A stretch of 64,000 nucleotides of DNA from Spirillospora albida (GTDB lineage: Bacteria > Actinomycetota > Actinomycetes > Streptosporangiales > Streptosporangiaceae): contig NZ_JOFJ01000005.1 in assembly GCF_000718255.1 (NCBI RefSeq), forward strand, positions 186,001 through 250,000, given 5' to 3'. Position 1 is the stretch's first letter. Each line of letters starts with the position of its first letter. The notes below the pieces were generated by a model. It was not told the origin of the DNA. It saw only the letters and a list, made by a program, of their open reading frames with translations, and did not search any database. Positions 11,427 to 20,322 of the stretch are shown here, piece by piece. The position numbers were made by a program, and so were the translations under genes.

Positions 11427-11951
11427 ATGCGGCCGAACCCCATGCACGTGAGCACCCTGGACGCGGCGCCGCCCGGCGCACCGCCGGGCGACGACCTGCG
11501 GGTCGGCGACACCGACCGCGAGGCCGTCATGGTCGCGCTGCACGACCACTTCGCCGCCGGACGCCTCGACCGGGCGGAGCTCGACGAGCGGCTGGAGCCC
11601 GCCCTCACCGCGAAGACGCGCGGCGACCTGCGCGCCCTCGTCCGGGACCTGCCCGCCCCGCACGGCCTTCCCGACCCGGAGCCGGCACGGTCGCGGCATC
11701 GCGGCCGGCCCCCGGCACGGCACCCCGGCCGGCCGCCGATGCGGGCGCACCGCCGGCACCGGCCGGGCCACCCCGCGTTCCCGGTGCTGCTCGCGGTGTT
11801 CGCGGTGGTGGCGATCACGGCGGGGCCGTCGGCGGGCCTGTTCGCCGTCCTGATGCTCGCCCTGGTCGCGTGGCTGGTCCGCGCGGCGCTGATCCTCACC
11901 GGACGGCGCCCGTCCCGGCGCCGGCACCGCGGGATCCCGTCGGCTTCGTGA
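11427..11951 (+). CDS. DUF1707 domain membrane protein
   Basis: A 174-residue protein with an N-terminal DUF1707 domain (DLRVGDTDREAVMVALHDHF, then AAGRLDRAELDERLEPAL), a short helical module found almost only in actinobacteria. An Arg/Pro/His-rich linker follows, then two closely spaced hydrophobic helices (FPVLLAVFAVVAITAG and FAVLMLALVAWLVRAALIL), so the protein is probably anchored in the membrane with the DUF1707 part inside. Function unknown. Its position three bases after the PadR gene suggests it is co-regulated with that regulator. Confidence 0.85.
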   Translation: MRPNPMHVSTLDAAPPGAPPGDDLRVGDTDREAVMVALHDHFAAGRLDRAELDERLEPALTAKTRGDLRALVRDLPAPHGLPDPEPARSRHRGRPPARHPGRPPMRAHRRHRPGHPAFPVLLAVFAVVAITAGPSAGLFAVLMLALVAWLVRAALILTGRRPSRRRHRGIPSAS

Positions 11952-12066
11952 GCCCGGCGCGGTCCCCGCGCGCGGAGGCCCGCCTGCGCACCCCGGCAGG
12001 GCCGGTCGGCACGCCCCTCATGGCGCCCACCGTCCTCCCCGGCACTGCCAGGCGGGCCCCCACCGC

Positions 12067-12699
12067 TCAGACGACCGGACGGAGGGCGGCGGCCTCCTCG
12101 GCGAGGGCGCGCACCGCGTCCCAGTCGCCGGCGCGGACCGCGTCCGGCGGCGTCAGCCACGACCCGCCGACGCAGCCCACGTTGGGGAGCGCCAGGTAGG
12201 CGGCGGCGTTGGCGGGGCTCACGCCGCCGGTCGGGCAGAAGCGGACGCCCGGCAGGGGGCCGCCCAGCGCCTTCAGGTACGGCACGCCGCCCGCCGCCTC
12301 GGCCGGGAAGAACTTCATCGCGGTGACGCCGTCCTCCAGCAGGGCGATCGCCTCCGATGCCGTCGCGACGCCCGGGAGGAACGGCAGCCCGGTCGCCGCC
12401 ATCGCGCCCCGCAGCGACGGCGTGCAGCCGGGGCTGACGAGGAACCGGGCGCCGGCGGCGGCGGAGCGCTCGGCGTCGGCGGGCCGGACGACCGTGCCCG
12501 CGCCGACGACCGCGTCCGGGACCTCGGCCGCGATGCGGGCGATGGCGTCCAGGGCGGCGGGCGTCCGCAGCGTCACCTCGATCACCGGGAGGCCGCCGGC
12601 GGCGAGGGCGCGGGCGAGGGGCGCGGCCGCGTCCGCGTCGTCCAGCACGACGACGGGGACGACGGGTGCGAGGCCCATCAGTTCTTCAGCGGTGTTCAT
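12067..12699 (-). CDS. eda: 2-dehydro-3-deoxy-phosphogluconate (KDPG) aldolase
   Basis: Last step of the Entner-Doudoroff pathway: KDPG to pyruvate plus glyceraldehyde 3-phosphate. The 210-residue TIM-barrel protein shows the catalytic Glu in VIEVTLRTP, the GAGTVV and FLVSPG strands, and the Schiff-base Lys in AMKFFPAE. The phosphate-binding CPTGGVSPANAAAYL follows near the C-terminus. The ATG at 12699 overlaps the stop of glk, and the family start MNTAEELMGLAPVVPV fits. It is the third gene of the edd-glk-eda operon. Confidence 0.96.
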   Translation of the reverse strand: MNTAEELMGLAPVVPVVVLDDADAAAPLARALAAGGLPVIEVTLRTPAALDAIARIAAEVPDAVVGAGTVVRPADAERSAAAGARFLVSPGCTPSLRGAMAATGLPFLPGVATASEAIALLEDGVTAMKFFPAEAAGGVPYLKALGGPLPGVRFCPTGGVSPANAAAYLALPNVGCVGGSWLTPPDAVRAGDWDAVRALAEEAAALRPVV

Positions 12700-13685
12700 G
12701 CGCGTTCCAGGGCTGGGGTGCGGAGGGTCTGGGTGAGGTGGGCGGCGGCGCCGACCAGGGCGGGGCCGGGGTGGACGATCAGGGCGGTCGGGATGGTGCG
12801 CAGGTAGTCCTCGACCGGGGGCTTCCACTCGAAGCGGGCGCGGAACGAGCTGCCGCACAGGACGTCCGCGATGCGGGGCAGGATCCCGCCGCCGAGGTAC
12901 ACGCCGCCGCGCGCGCCGAGCGTCAGGGCGACGTTCCCGGCCAGGGAGCCGAGCAGCGCGCAGAACATCAGCACGGCCTCCTCGCAGAGGGGGTCGTCGA
13001 GGCGCGAGCAGATCCGGGCGGGGTCGAGCGGCTCGGCGGCCGGGACGCCGTCGATGACCGCGAGGAAGCGGTGGATGCGGGCCAGCCCGTCGCCGGACAG
13101 CAGCAGCTCGGCGGTCGCGGCGCCGCGTTCCGCGCGGAGCAGCCGCATCACCTCGACCTCGCGCTCGGTGGCGGCGGGGATGTCGACCTGGCCGCCCTCG
13201 CCGGGCAGGGCCAGCCATCCGGCGGCGGTGGGGACGAGCCCGGCGACGCCCAGTCCGGTGCCGGGGCCGACCACGGCGAGCGTGCCGCCGCCGGTGGGCG
13301 CGGACGGCCCGACCGGGATCAGGTCGCCCGGGGCCAGGCGGGGCAGGGCGAGCGCGAGGGCCTCGAAGTCGTTGAGGATCTCCAGGCGCGGAATGCGGAG
13401 CCGCTCGCGGACGGCGTCCGCGGTGCCGGCGGGCCAGCCCGCGTTGGTTAGGTGGTACGTCCCGCCGCTCACCGGGCCCGCCACCGCCAGGCACGCCGCG
13501 GACGGCCGCACGCCGGCATGGCGCGCGAGGTAGGCGGCGGCCGCGTCGGCGAGGCCGGCATGGTCGCGGGTGGGAAGGGACGCGACGTGCTCGGGCGTCC
13601 CGTCCGGGCCGTCGACAAGGGCGAACCGCGCGTTGGTGCCGCCGACGTCCGCGACGAGCCAGGGTCCCGCGCCTGGCCCGGTCAT
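12696..13685 (-). CDS. glk: Glucokinase
   Basis: ATP-dependent phosphorylation of glucose, 329 residues. It belongs to the Glk family (Pfam Glucokinase), not the ROK kinases usual in actinobacteria. The sequence begins LVADVGGTNARFALVD (phosphate 1 motif), has LNDFEALALALP with the catalytic Asp, the adenosine-site run VGPGTGLGVAGLV, and GGVYLGGGILPRI. The gene overlaps edd upstream and eda downstream by four bases each (ATGA), so all three enzymes are translated together. This places glucose phosphorylation in the same unit as Entner-Doudoroff catabolism; Zwf and lactonase must come from elsewhere. Confidence 0.94.
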   Translation of the reverse strand: MTGPGAGPWLVADVGGTNARFALVDGPDGTPEHVASLPTRDHAGLADAAAAYLARHAGVRPSAACLAVAGPVSGGTYHLTNAGWPAGTADAVRERLRIPRLEILNDFEALALALPRLAPGDLIPVGPSAPTGGGTLAVVGPGTGLGVAGLVPTAAGWLALPGEGGQVDIPAATEREVEVMRLLRAERGAATAELLLSGDGLARIHRFLAVIDGVPAAEPLDPARICSRLDDPLCEEAVLMFCALLGSLAGNVALTLGARGGVYLGGGILPRIADVLCGSSFRARFEWKPPVEDYLRTIPTALIVHPGPALVGAAAHLTQTLRTPALERA

Positions 13686-15493
13686 CCGAGCACCCCCGCG
13701 CCGCGCTCCGCCGGGCCGACGGCCGCGCGGAAGACCTGGAAGAGCTCCCGCCCGGTCCCGGACGCGCCGGGCGGCGCGGGATCGGGGTGGCGGGCGGCGA
13801 GCTCCTCGTCCGGGACGAGGATCTCCAGCACGCCCTTGTCGCAGTCGAGCCGGATCACGTCGCCGTCGCGGACGCGGGCGAGGGGGCCGCCCGCCGCCGC
13901 CTCCGGCGACACGTGGATCGCGGCGGGCACCGCGCCCGACGCGCCCGACATGCGGCCGTCGGTCACGAGCGCGACGCGGTGGCCGCGGTCCTGGAGCACC
14001 GAGAGCGGCGGGGTGAGGCGGTGCAGCTCCGGCATCCCGTTGGAGCGCGGCCCCTGAAACCGGACGACCGCGACCACGTCCCGGTCGAGTTCCCCTGCGG
14101 CGAACGCCTCCTGCAGCGACTCCTGCGAGTCGAACACGCGGGCGGGCGCCTCGATGACCCGGTGCTCGCCCCTGACGGCCGACACCTTCACCACCGCGCG
14201 GCCGAGGTTGCCCGTGACGGTGTGGAGGCCGCCCTGGACGTCGAACGGGTCGGCGACCGGGCGGAGGACGTCGGTGTCACCGGATACCCGCGGGTGCTCC
14301 CGCCACTCCGCCCTGCCGTTCACGTACTCGGCGGCCCGCCGGTACACCGCGAGGGTGCCGCCGCCGACCGTCCGGGCGTCCTCGTGCAGGAGGCCCGCGT
14401 CGATCAGCTCGCCGATGAGGAACGCGGTGCCGCCCGCCGCGTGGAAGTGGTTCACATCCGCCGTCCCGTTCGGGTACAGGCGGGTGAGCAGCGGCGTCAC
14501 ATGCGACAGCTCGTCGAAGTCGTCCCAGGTCAGGTCGATCCCGGCGGCGGAGGCCATCGCGACCAGGTGCAGCGTGTGGTTCGTGGACCCGCCGGTCGCG
14601 AGCAGCGCGACGACGCCGTTGACGAACGCCCGCTCGTCCAGCAGCTCCCCGATCGGCGTGTAGCCGTCGCCCGCCAGGCTCGTCAGCTCCAGGACGCGCC
14701 GCGCGGCGGCCTCGGTCAGCGCGTCCCGCAGCTTCGTGCCCGGCGGGACGAAGCTCGCCCCCGGCAGGTGCAGCCCCATGACCTCCATGAGCAGCTGGTT
14801 GGAGTTCGCCGTCCCGTAGAAGGTGCAGGTGCCGGGCGAGTGGTAGGACGCGGCCTCGGCGGCGAGCAGCTCGTCCCGCCCGATCTCGCCCGCCGCGTAC
14901 CGCTTGCGGACGCTCGCCTTCTTCGCGTTCGGCAGCCCGGACGGCATCGGCCCCGCCGGGACCAGCAGCACGGGCAGGTGCCCGAACGCCAGCGCGCCGA
15001 TCACCAGCCCCGGGACGATCTTGTCGCAGACGCCGAGGAGCAGCGCGCCGTCGAACATGTCGTGCGACAGCGCCACGGCCGTCGCCATCGCGACGACGTC
15101 CCGGCTGAACAGCGACAGCTCCATGCCCGCGCGGCCCTGCGTGATCCCGTCGCACATCGCGGGCACGCCGCCCGCGAACTGCGCGGTGCCGCCCGCCGCC
15201 CGGACCGCCGCCTTGATGAGGTCCGGGTAGTCCTTCAGCGGCTGGTGCGCGGACAGCATGTCGTTGTACGCGCTGACGATCGCGATGTTCGGGGTGACGT
15301 CGCCGCGCAGCCAGAGCTTGTCCTGGGCGCCGCAGGCGGCGAAGCCGTGCGCGAGGTTGCCGCAGCCCATGCCGCCGCGCGCGGGGCCCCGCGTGCGGGC
15401 CGCGCGGATCCGGTCAAGGTACGCGCCGCGCCGCTCCGCGCTCCGTTCGGCGACGCGCTCGGTCACGCGCGCCAGGACGGGATGCACTGCCAT
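13682..15493 (-). CDS. edd: Phosphogluconate dehydratase
   Basis: Converts 6-phosphogluconate to KDPG, the committed Entner-Doudoroff step. At 603 residues it is the usual Edd length and belongs to the IlvD/Edd iron-sulfur dehydratases. Cluster cysteines are visible in AACGAQDKLWL, LLGVCDKIVPG and SPGTCTFYGTANSNQ. The downstream GGSTNHTLHL and DGRMSGASG motifs are family signatures. ATG at 15493 is the first gene of the operon; a TTGTCG-N17-TAGCGT promoter lies just upstream. The divergent neighbour is a ROK repressor, a plausible sugar-responsive regulator. Confidence 0.96.
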   Translation of the reverse strand: MAVHPVLARVTERVAERSAERRGAYLDRIRAARTRGPARGGMGCGNLAHGFAACGAQDKLWLRGDVTPNIAIVSAYNDMLSAHQPLKDYPDLIKAAVRAAGGTAQFAGGVPAMCDGITQGRAGMELSLFSRDVVAMATAVALSHDMFDGALLLGVCDKIVPGLVIGALAFGHLPVLLVPAGPMPSGLPNAKKASVRKRYAAGEIGRDELLAAEAASYHSPGTCTFYGTANSNQLLMEVMGLHLPGASFVPPGTKLRDALTEAAARRVLELTSLAGDGYTPIGELLDERAFVNGVVALLATGGSTNHTLHLVAMASAAGIDLTWDDFDELSHVTPLLTRLYPNGTADVNHFHAAGGTAFLIGELIDAGLLHEDARTVGGGTLAVYRRAAEYVNGRAEWREHPRVSGDTDVLRPVADPFDVQGGLHTVTGNLGRAVVKVSAVRGEHRVIEAPARVFDSQESLQEAFAAGELDRDVVAVVRFQGPRSNGMPELHRLTPPLSVLQDRGHRVALVTDGRMSGASGAVPAAIHVSPEAAAGGPLARVRDGDVIRLDCDKGVLEILVPDEELAARHPDPAPPGASGTGRELFQVFRAAVGPAERGAGVLG

Positions 15494-15529
15494 CTTCGCT
15501 GCTCCAGATAACGGGGGGATTGAACGAGC

Positions 15530-15558
15530 ACGCTACCCAGCCTTCCGTACACCGACAA
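15530..15558 (-). promoter_or_regulatory. Promoter of the edd-glk-eda operon
   Basis: On the minus strand, TTGTCG (complement of 15553-15558), a 17-base spacer and TAGCGT (complement of 15530-15535) form a sigma-A-type promoter about 37 bases before the edd start. It faces the ROK promoter within the same 148-base intergenic region. Confidence 0.55.
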
Positions 15559-15577
15559 GCCCACTTAGGGATACAAA

Positions 15578-15607
15578 CTGACAAAAGCAGGAATCTTCAG
15601 CTAACTT
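15578..15607 (+). promoter_or_regulatory. Promoter of the ROK regulator gene
   Basis: CTGACA (15578-15583) and TAACTT (15602-15607) are spaced by 18 bases, about 35 bases before the ATG at 15642. A loose inverted repeat CTTAGG (15564-15569) / CCTAAG (15614-15619) brackets it and could be the regulator's own operator. Confidence 0.5.
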
Positions 15608-15641
15608 GGCGCACCTAAGCGGCGCGTGCTTGACTGACCGG

Positions 15642-16763
15642 ATGGCACGCCCCGTCCCCCGCCCCGCCACCGTGGGCGACACGCTCCGGCTGATCCGCGA
15701 GCACGGCGTCGCCACCCGCGCCGACCTCGGCCGCATCACCGGCCTGTCCCGCCCCGCCGTCGCGTCCCGCGTCGCCGACCTCATCGCGCGCGGCCTCGTC
15801 GTCGAGCGCGCGGACGGCCCGTCCACCGGGGGCCGCCCCCCGGCCCGGCTGGAGTTCGACGCGGCGGGCGGCACCGTCCTCGTCGCGAACCTCGGCCAGT
15901 CGCGCGGCACGCTCGCCGTCTGCGACCTCGCTGGTTCGGTCCTGGCGAGCGCGGCCGGGCCGCCGCCGGAGACGTCCGCCGCGAAGACCCTCCCCCGCCT
16001 CCTCGACGACTGGACGGACCTGCTCCGCGCGTCCGGGATCGACCCGTCGAGCGTCCGCGGCGTCGGCCTCGGCGTCCCGGACGCCGTCGAGCACGCCACC
16101 GGCACCTGGAACGGCCTGGAGACCGGGCCCCCGATCCGCGACCGCTTCGGCGTCCCCGCCTACCTCGACAACGAGGTCAACGCCGCCGCGCTCGGCGAGC
16201 ACCAGGCCCACCCCGGCGTGGACGACCTGCTGTTCGTGAAGGTCTCCACCGGCATCGGCGCGGGCCTCATCGCGGGCGGCCGCATCCAGCGCGGCGCCCT
16301 GGGCGCCGCCGGGGAGATCGGGCACGTGCCGGTCCCGTCGGCCTCCGAGGCGCCCTGCCGCTGCGGCAACGTCAACTGCGTCGAGGCCGTCGCGGGCGGC
16401 GCCGCCCTCCTCGCCCGCTCCCCCGCCGGCGACCTCTCCGGACTCGCCGCCCTCGCCCGCGCGGGTGATCCCGCGACCGTCGCCCTCCTCCGCGAGGCCG
16501 GGCGCCGCATCGGCGAGGTCGTCGCCACCGCCGTCAACCTGCTGAACCCCGCCGTCGTCGTCCTCGGCGGCGACCTGGTCGGCACCGACGAGGCCCTCAT
16601 CGCGGGCGTCCGCGAGATCGTCTACCAGCGCTCCACGGCCCTCGCCACCCGCAGCCTCCGCATCGAACCCAGCCGCCAGGGCGAATCGGCCGGTCTGGCG
16701 GGCTGCGCCGCGATGGTCCTCGACCGCCTCCTGTCCCCCGAGGCCATCGACACCGCCCCATAA
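15642..16763 (+). CDS. ROK family transcriptional regulator
   Basis: XylR/NagC-type repressor of 373 residues. An N-terminal MarR-like helix-turn-helix (LRLIREHGVATRADLGRITG followed by LSRPAVASRVADLIARGLV) is joined to a ROK sugar-kinase-like domain. The ROK part retains VKVSTGIGAGLI, the HVPV....PCRCGNVNCVEAVA zinc motif and VVVLGGDLVG. Such proteins bind sugars or sugar phosphates and release DNA. It is divergent from edd-glk-eda, so control of glucose catabolism is the obvious guess. ATG at 15642 was preferred over the TTG at 15606, which coincides with the -10 element. Confidence 0.92.
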   Translation: MARPVPRPATVGDTLRLIREHGVATRADLGRITGLSRPAVASRVADLIARGLVVERADGPSTGGRPPARLEFDAAGGTVLVANLGQSRGTLAVCDLAGSVLASAAGPPPETSAAKTLPRLLDDWTDLLRASGIDPSSVRGVGLGVPDAVEHATGTWNGLETGPPIRDRFGVPAYLDNEVNAAALGEHQAHPGVDDLLFVKVSTGIGAGLIAGGRIQRGALGAAGEIGHVPVPSASEAPCRCGNVNCVEAVAGGAALLARSPAGDLSGLAALARAGDPATVALLREAGRRIGEVVATAVNLLNPAVVVLGGDLVGTDEALIAGVREIVYQRSTALATRSLRIEPSRQGESAGLAGCAAMVLDRLLSPEAIDTAP

Positions 16764-16845
16764 CGATCACCGGAACACGCCGTCCCGAACCGCCGGATTC
16801 CACTAAGATGATCACCACCTGTCAGCGACCGGTCAGGGACGTCTC

Positions 16846-17580
16846 ATGGGCTCATTCCCGATGGTTCCGTTCGACTCCGGCCGGCCCGAGGTCCGGCGGC
16901 GGGCCGCGCTCGAAAGGCATGGCGGCGCTCCGCTCCACCGGCCGGGCGAGATGCGGCTCGGCGGCAGCCCGAACCGCGAGGAGTGCTGGGCGTCGATCGG
17001 GCCGCGCACCCGGGCGCGCCTCGCCGAGTTGTCCGGCGCCGCCATCACCTGGTTCGCCCACGAGGACGCCTCCAGCGGCGACGGCCGCCCCTACGCGGTG
17101 ACCTTCGGGGAGAGCGGCCTGTCGATCGCCGACCCGCGCGTCGACACCGAGCACCGCCCCGTCTACGCGATCTCGTCCTTCCAACTCGCCCCGGGCACCC
17201 TCCGGCACGTCCAGGTCGATCACCGCCCGCCGCCGAACGCCTCCCGCCCGGGACGGCCGCGGGCCGCGTCCACGCGGGACACGCCGCCGAGCGGCCTCGC
17301 CCTGGACGACGGCGCCCTCGGCGTGCTGGGGAACCTGCCCGCGCAGGCGCAGGAACTGCTGCAGACCCCCTTCCTCGGCGGCCAGGACATCCTGCGCAAC
17401 ATGTGGTACTACGAGGGCCACGACCACCACCTCACCACGTTCGTGTTCTTCATCGCGGGCGCGAGGGACGTCACGGTCGCCACCGGCTCCAAGATCGTCC
17501 CGGTGGGCCACACCGACGCGACCGCGCACTGGTCCCTCACCTGCTACCGGGCCGCGGTGGCCCGCCGCATCGGCCGCTGA
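16846..17580 (+). CDS. Hypothetical protein, no recognised domain
   Basis: A 244-residue protein I do not recognise. It is soluble-looking, with no signal peptide or membrane helix. Notable segments are a middle Pro/Arg-rich linker (HRPPPNASRPGRPRAAS) separating two compact halves, and a C-terminal half with MWYYEGHDHHLTTFVFF, rich in His and aromatics. A Shine-Dalgarno-like CAGGGA precedes ATG 16846; ATG 16861 is an alternative. The next gene starts two bases after its stop, so it is very probably co-translated with the J-domain protein and may act with it. Confidence 0.7.
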   Translation: MGSFPMVPFDSGRPEVRRRAALERHGGAPLHRPGEMRLGGSPNREECWASIGPRTRARLAELSGAAITWFAHEDASSGDGRPYAVTFGESGLSIADPRVDTEHRPVYAISSFQLAPGTLRHVQVDHRPPPNASRPGRPRAASTRDTPPSGLALDDGALGVLGNLPAQAQELLQTPFLGGQDILRNMWYYEGHDHHLTTFVFFIAGARDVTVATGSKIVPVGHTDATAHWSLTCYRAAVARRIGR

Positions 17581-17582
17581 CG

Positions 17583-18524
17583 TTGTCCGGCGCCTTCCGG
17601 GAACTCGACGGCCACGACGCCTACGAGGTCCTCGGCCTGGAGCCGGACGCCACGTCCGGCGATATCCGGCGCGCCTACCGGGCGCTCGCGCGCGCCGTCC
17701 ACCCGGACCTCGTCACCGACCCGGCCGCCAAGCCCGCCGCCGAGGAGAGGCTCCGGCTCCTCAACGCCGCGATGGAGGTCCTCACCAGGCGACGCGCGAC
17801 CTACGACGCCGCGCGCCGCGCCGCCGAGGACGGGCCCCCGCCCGGCCCCGAGGAAGAGGTCATCATCGACGACCCGTGGGACGTCGCGGCGCCGGGCAGG
17901 CCGTCGCCCGCCCACGATCCGTGGCGGGCCGCCACACCGGGTCGCGTGCCCCCGCCGCGCCCCGCCCCGCCGCCCTATGCCCGCCCCGCCCCGCCGCCCC
18001 ATGCCCGTCCCGGCTCGCCCCCGCCACGCTCCGCCTTCTCGTACATGCCGATGGCGCGCCGCACGAAGGAGCGGCTCGCGACCGCGTTCGCCATCGTGGT
18101 GAGCGTCACCGCGGTCGCCTGGTGCGCGACGATCCTCGTGCGCGACTTCCTGCCGGACGAACCGAGGGCCGAGGTCGCCGTTCCGCGTGCCCTGGCCGGA
18201 ACCTGGAAGGGCACGGTCGACTTGCGCGACCCGAAGGGCGGATCCCGGAAAGTGGAACTGACCCTCGATGCGGGCAGGAAGGTCGGGAAGATTCGATATC
18301 CGCCCAAGGGCTGCACCGGCGAGGCCGTACCGATCGGCTTGCGAAGCGGGACGCTGACGATCCGGCCGGTCTTCTCCGGCGGTCACTCCAGATGCGATGC
18401 CGGGGACATCACCCTGACCCCGGGCAAGAAGAACAGGGCGAGCATCGTCTGCTACGACCCGGGCGGGAAGAGGAAGAAGGCGACCGGCACGCTCCGCCGC
18501 GACCAGCCCGGCCCTCGGCCATGA
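17583..18524 (+). CDS. J-domain protein with one membrane helix
   Basis: A 313-residue protein with an N-terminal DnaJ domain (residues ~8-75: YEVLGLEPDATSGDIRRAYR, then the HPD tripeptide in ARAVHPDLV), so it should stimulate a DnaK-type chaperone. A Pro-rich linker with repeated RPAPPP units follows, then a single transmembrane helix (FAIVVSVTAVAWCATILV) and a C-terminal ~110-residue extracytoplasmic domain with two Cys pairs. This is a membrane-anchored Hsp70 co-chaperone rather than DnaJ itself, since the Gly/Phe and zinc regions are missing. TTG at 17583, two bases after the upstream stop, is the likely start; GTG and ATG are lacking. Confidence 0.78.
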   Translation: MSGAFRELDGHDAYEVLGLEPDATSGDIRRAYRALARAVHPDLVTDPAAKPAAEERLRLLNAAMEVLTRRRATYDAARRAAEDGPPPGPEEEVIIDDPWDVAAPGRPSPAHDPWRAATPGRVPPPRPAPPPYARPAPPPHARPGSPPPRSAFSYMPMARRTKERLATAFAIVVSVTAVAWCATILVRDFLPDEPRAEVAVPRALAGTWKGTVDLRDPKGGSRKVELTLDAGRKVGKIRYPPKGCTGEAVPIGLRSGTLTIRPVFSGGHSRCDAGDITLTPGKKNRASIVCYDPGGKRKKATGTLRRDQPGPRP

Positions 18525-18584
18525 TCCGATCTCCGGAACGGGACGCGCCCCGGCCGCCCGATCCGCCGGACCCGGCCGCCCGGT

Positions 18585-20237
18585 TCAGCCGGCCGCCGGG
18601 GCGAGGTCGTCGGTCACGCGGCCGCCCGCGACGGTGAGGCGGCGGGTGGTGCGGACCGCCCGCAGCATCCGGCGGTCGTGCGTGACCAGCAGCAGCGTGC
18701 CCGCATAGGACTCCAGCGCCGCTTCGAGCTGCTCGATCGCCGGCAGGTCGAGATGGTTGGTCGGCTCGTCCAGCACCAGCAGGTTCACGCCCTTGGCCTG
18801 GAGCAGCGCGAGGGCGGCGCGGGTCCGCTCGCCCGGTGACAGGGTGGCCGCCGGGCGCAGGACGTGCGCCGCGCGCAGACCGAACTTCGCCAGCAGCGTG
18901 CGGGCCGGCTCGGGATCGAGCCCGGACGCCCCGCCGAACGCGTCGATCAGCGGCGCGTCCCCGAGGAACAGGCCGCGCGCCTGGTCGACCTCGCCCACGA
19001 CCACGCCGGGCCCGAGCGCCGCGTCCCCCTCGTCCGGGACGACCCGGCCGAGCAGGGCCGCAAGCAGCGTCGTCTTGCCCGCGCCGTTCGCGCCGGTGAT
19101 CGCGACGCGGTCCGCCCAGCCGATCTCCAGGTCGACCGGGCCGAGCGTGAACGCGCCGCGCCGCACGACCGCGCCCCGCAGCGCCGCCACCATCGCGCCG
19201 GACCGGGGCGCGGCGGCGATCTCCATCCGCAGCTCCCACTCCTTGCGCGGCTCCTCGACGGCCTCCAGCCGCTCGATGGCCCGCTCGGTCTGCCGCGCCT
19301 TCGCCGCCTGCTTCTCGCTCGCCTCCGACCGGAACTTCCGGCCGATCTTGTCGTTGTCGCCGGCCTTGCGGCGCGCGTTGCGGACGCCCTTGTCCATCCA
19401 GGCGCGCTGCGTCCGGCCGCGCTCCTGGAGCGCGGTCAGCGTCCCGGCGTACTCCTCGTACTCGGCCCGCGCGTGGCGGCGCGCGACCTCCCGTTCGGCG
19501 AGGTAGGCGTCGTACCCGCCGCCGTAGAGGTTCACCTGCCGCTGGGCGAGGTCCAGTTCCAGGACGCTCCCCACGGTCCGGGCGAGGAACTCGCGGTCGT
19601 GGCTCACCACGACCGTTCCCGCCCGCAGGCCGGTGACGAACCGCTCCAGCCGTTCGAGCCCGTCCAGGTCGAGGTCGTTCGTCGGCTCGTCCAGCAGGAA
19701 CACGTCATAGCGGCTGAGCAGCAGCGACGCCAGCCCGGCCCGCGCCGCCTGCCCGCCCGACAGCGCCGTCATCGGCCGGTCGAGCCCGGCGTCCAGCCCG
19801 ACCTCCGCGACGACCTCGCCCGCCCGGTCGTCCAGGTCCGCGCCGCCGACGGCCAGCCACCGCTCCAGCGCCGCCGCGTACTCGTCGTCGGCGCCGGGCC
19901 GTCCCTCGACGAGCCCTTCGGTCGCCGCGTCCAGCTCCGCCTGCGCCCGCGCGACCCCGGTCCGGCGCGCGAGGAACCGCGCGACCGTCTCCCCCGGCCG
20001 CCGCTCGGGCTCCTGCGGCAGGTACCCGATGACGGCGGACGCCGGATTGGCCTGGACGACCCCCTGCTCGGGCTCGGCGAGCCCCGCCAGGATCCTCAGC
20101 AGCGACGACTTCCCGGCGCCGTTCCCGCCGACGAGCCCGACGACGTCCCCCGGCGCGACCACGAGATCGAGCCCGGAGAACAGCGCCCGGTCCCCGTGCC
20201 CGGCCGCGAGATCCTTCACAACAAGAGTGGCGCTCAT
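18585..20237 (-). CDS. ABC-F family ATP-binding protein
   Basis: Cytoplasmic ABC-F protein of 550 residues with two nucleotide-binding domains and no membrane part. Walker A motifs are GGNGAGKSS (~residue 37) and GANGAGKTT (~residue 370). Signatures are LSGGQAARA and LSPGERTRA, and Walker B motifs are LLDEPTNDLD and VLDEPTNHLD. Between the domains is a charged linker (RAWMDKGVRNARRKAGDNDK) that in ABC-F proteins reaches into the ribosome. Members either help translation or protect ribosomes from antibiotics; the short, basic linker cannot tell which. ATG at 20237. Confidence 0.9.
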   Translation of the reverse strand: MSATLVVKDLAAGHGDRALFSGLDLVVAPGDVVGLVGGNGAGKSSLLRILAGLAEPEQGVVQANPASAVIGYLPQEPERRPGETVARFLARRTGVARAQAELDAATEGLVEGRPGADDEYAAALERWLAVGGADLDDRAGEVVAEVGLDAGLDRPMTALSGGQAARAGLASLLLSRYDVFLLDEPTNDLDLDGLERLERFVTGLRAGTVVVSHDREFLARTVGSVLELDLAQRQVNLYGGGYDAYLAEREVARRHARAEYEEYAGTLTALQERGRTQRAWMDKGVRNARRKAGDNDKIGRKFRSEASEKQAAKARQTERAIERLEAVEEPRKEWELRMEIAAAPRSGAMVAALRGAVVRRGAFTLGPVDLEIGWADRVAITGANGAGKTTLLAALLGRVVPDEGDAALGPGVVVGEVDQARGLFLGDAPLIDAFGGASGLDPEPARTLLAKFGLRAAHVLRPAATLSPGERTRAALALLQAKGVNLLVLDEPTNHLDLPAIEQLEAALESYAGTLLLVTHDRRMLRAVRTTRRLTVAGGRVTDDLAPAAG

Positions 20238-20322
20238 AGGCCCTCAACGCTATCCGCCGCCGGGACCGGCGCCGCCCCGCCGGACCTTGTCCCGCCCCGG
20301 CCCCGACTTCACACTCGAAGGC

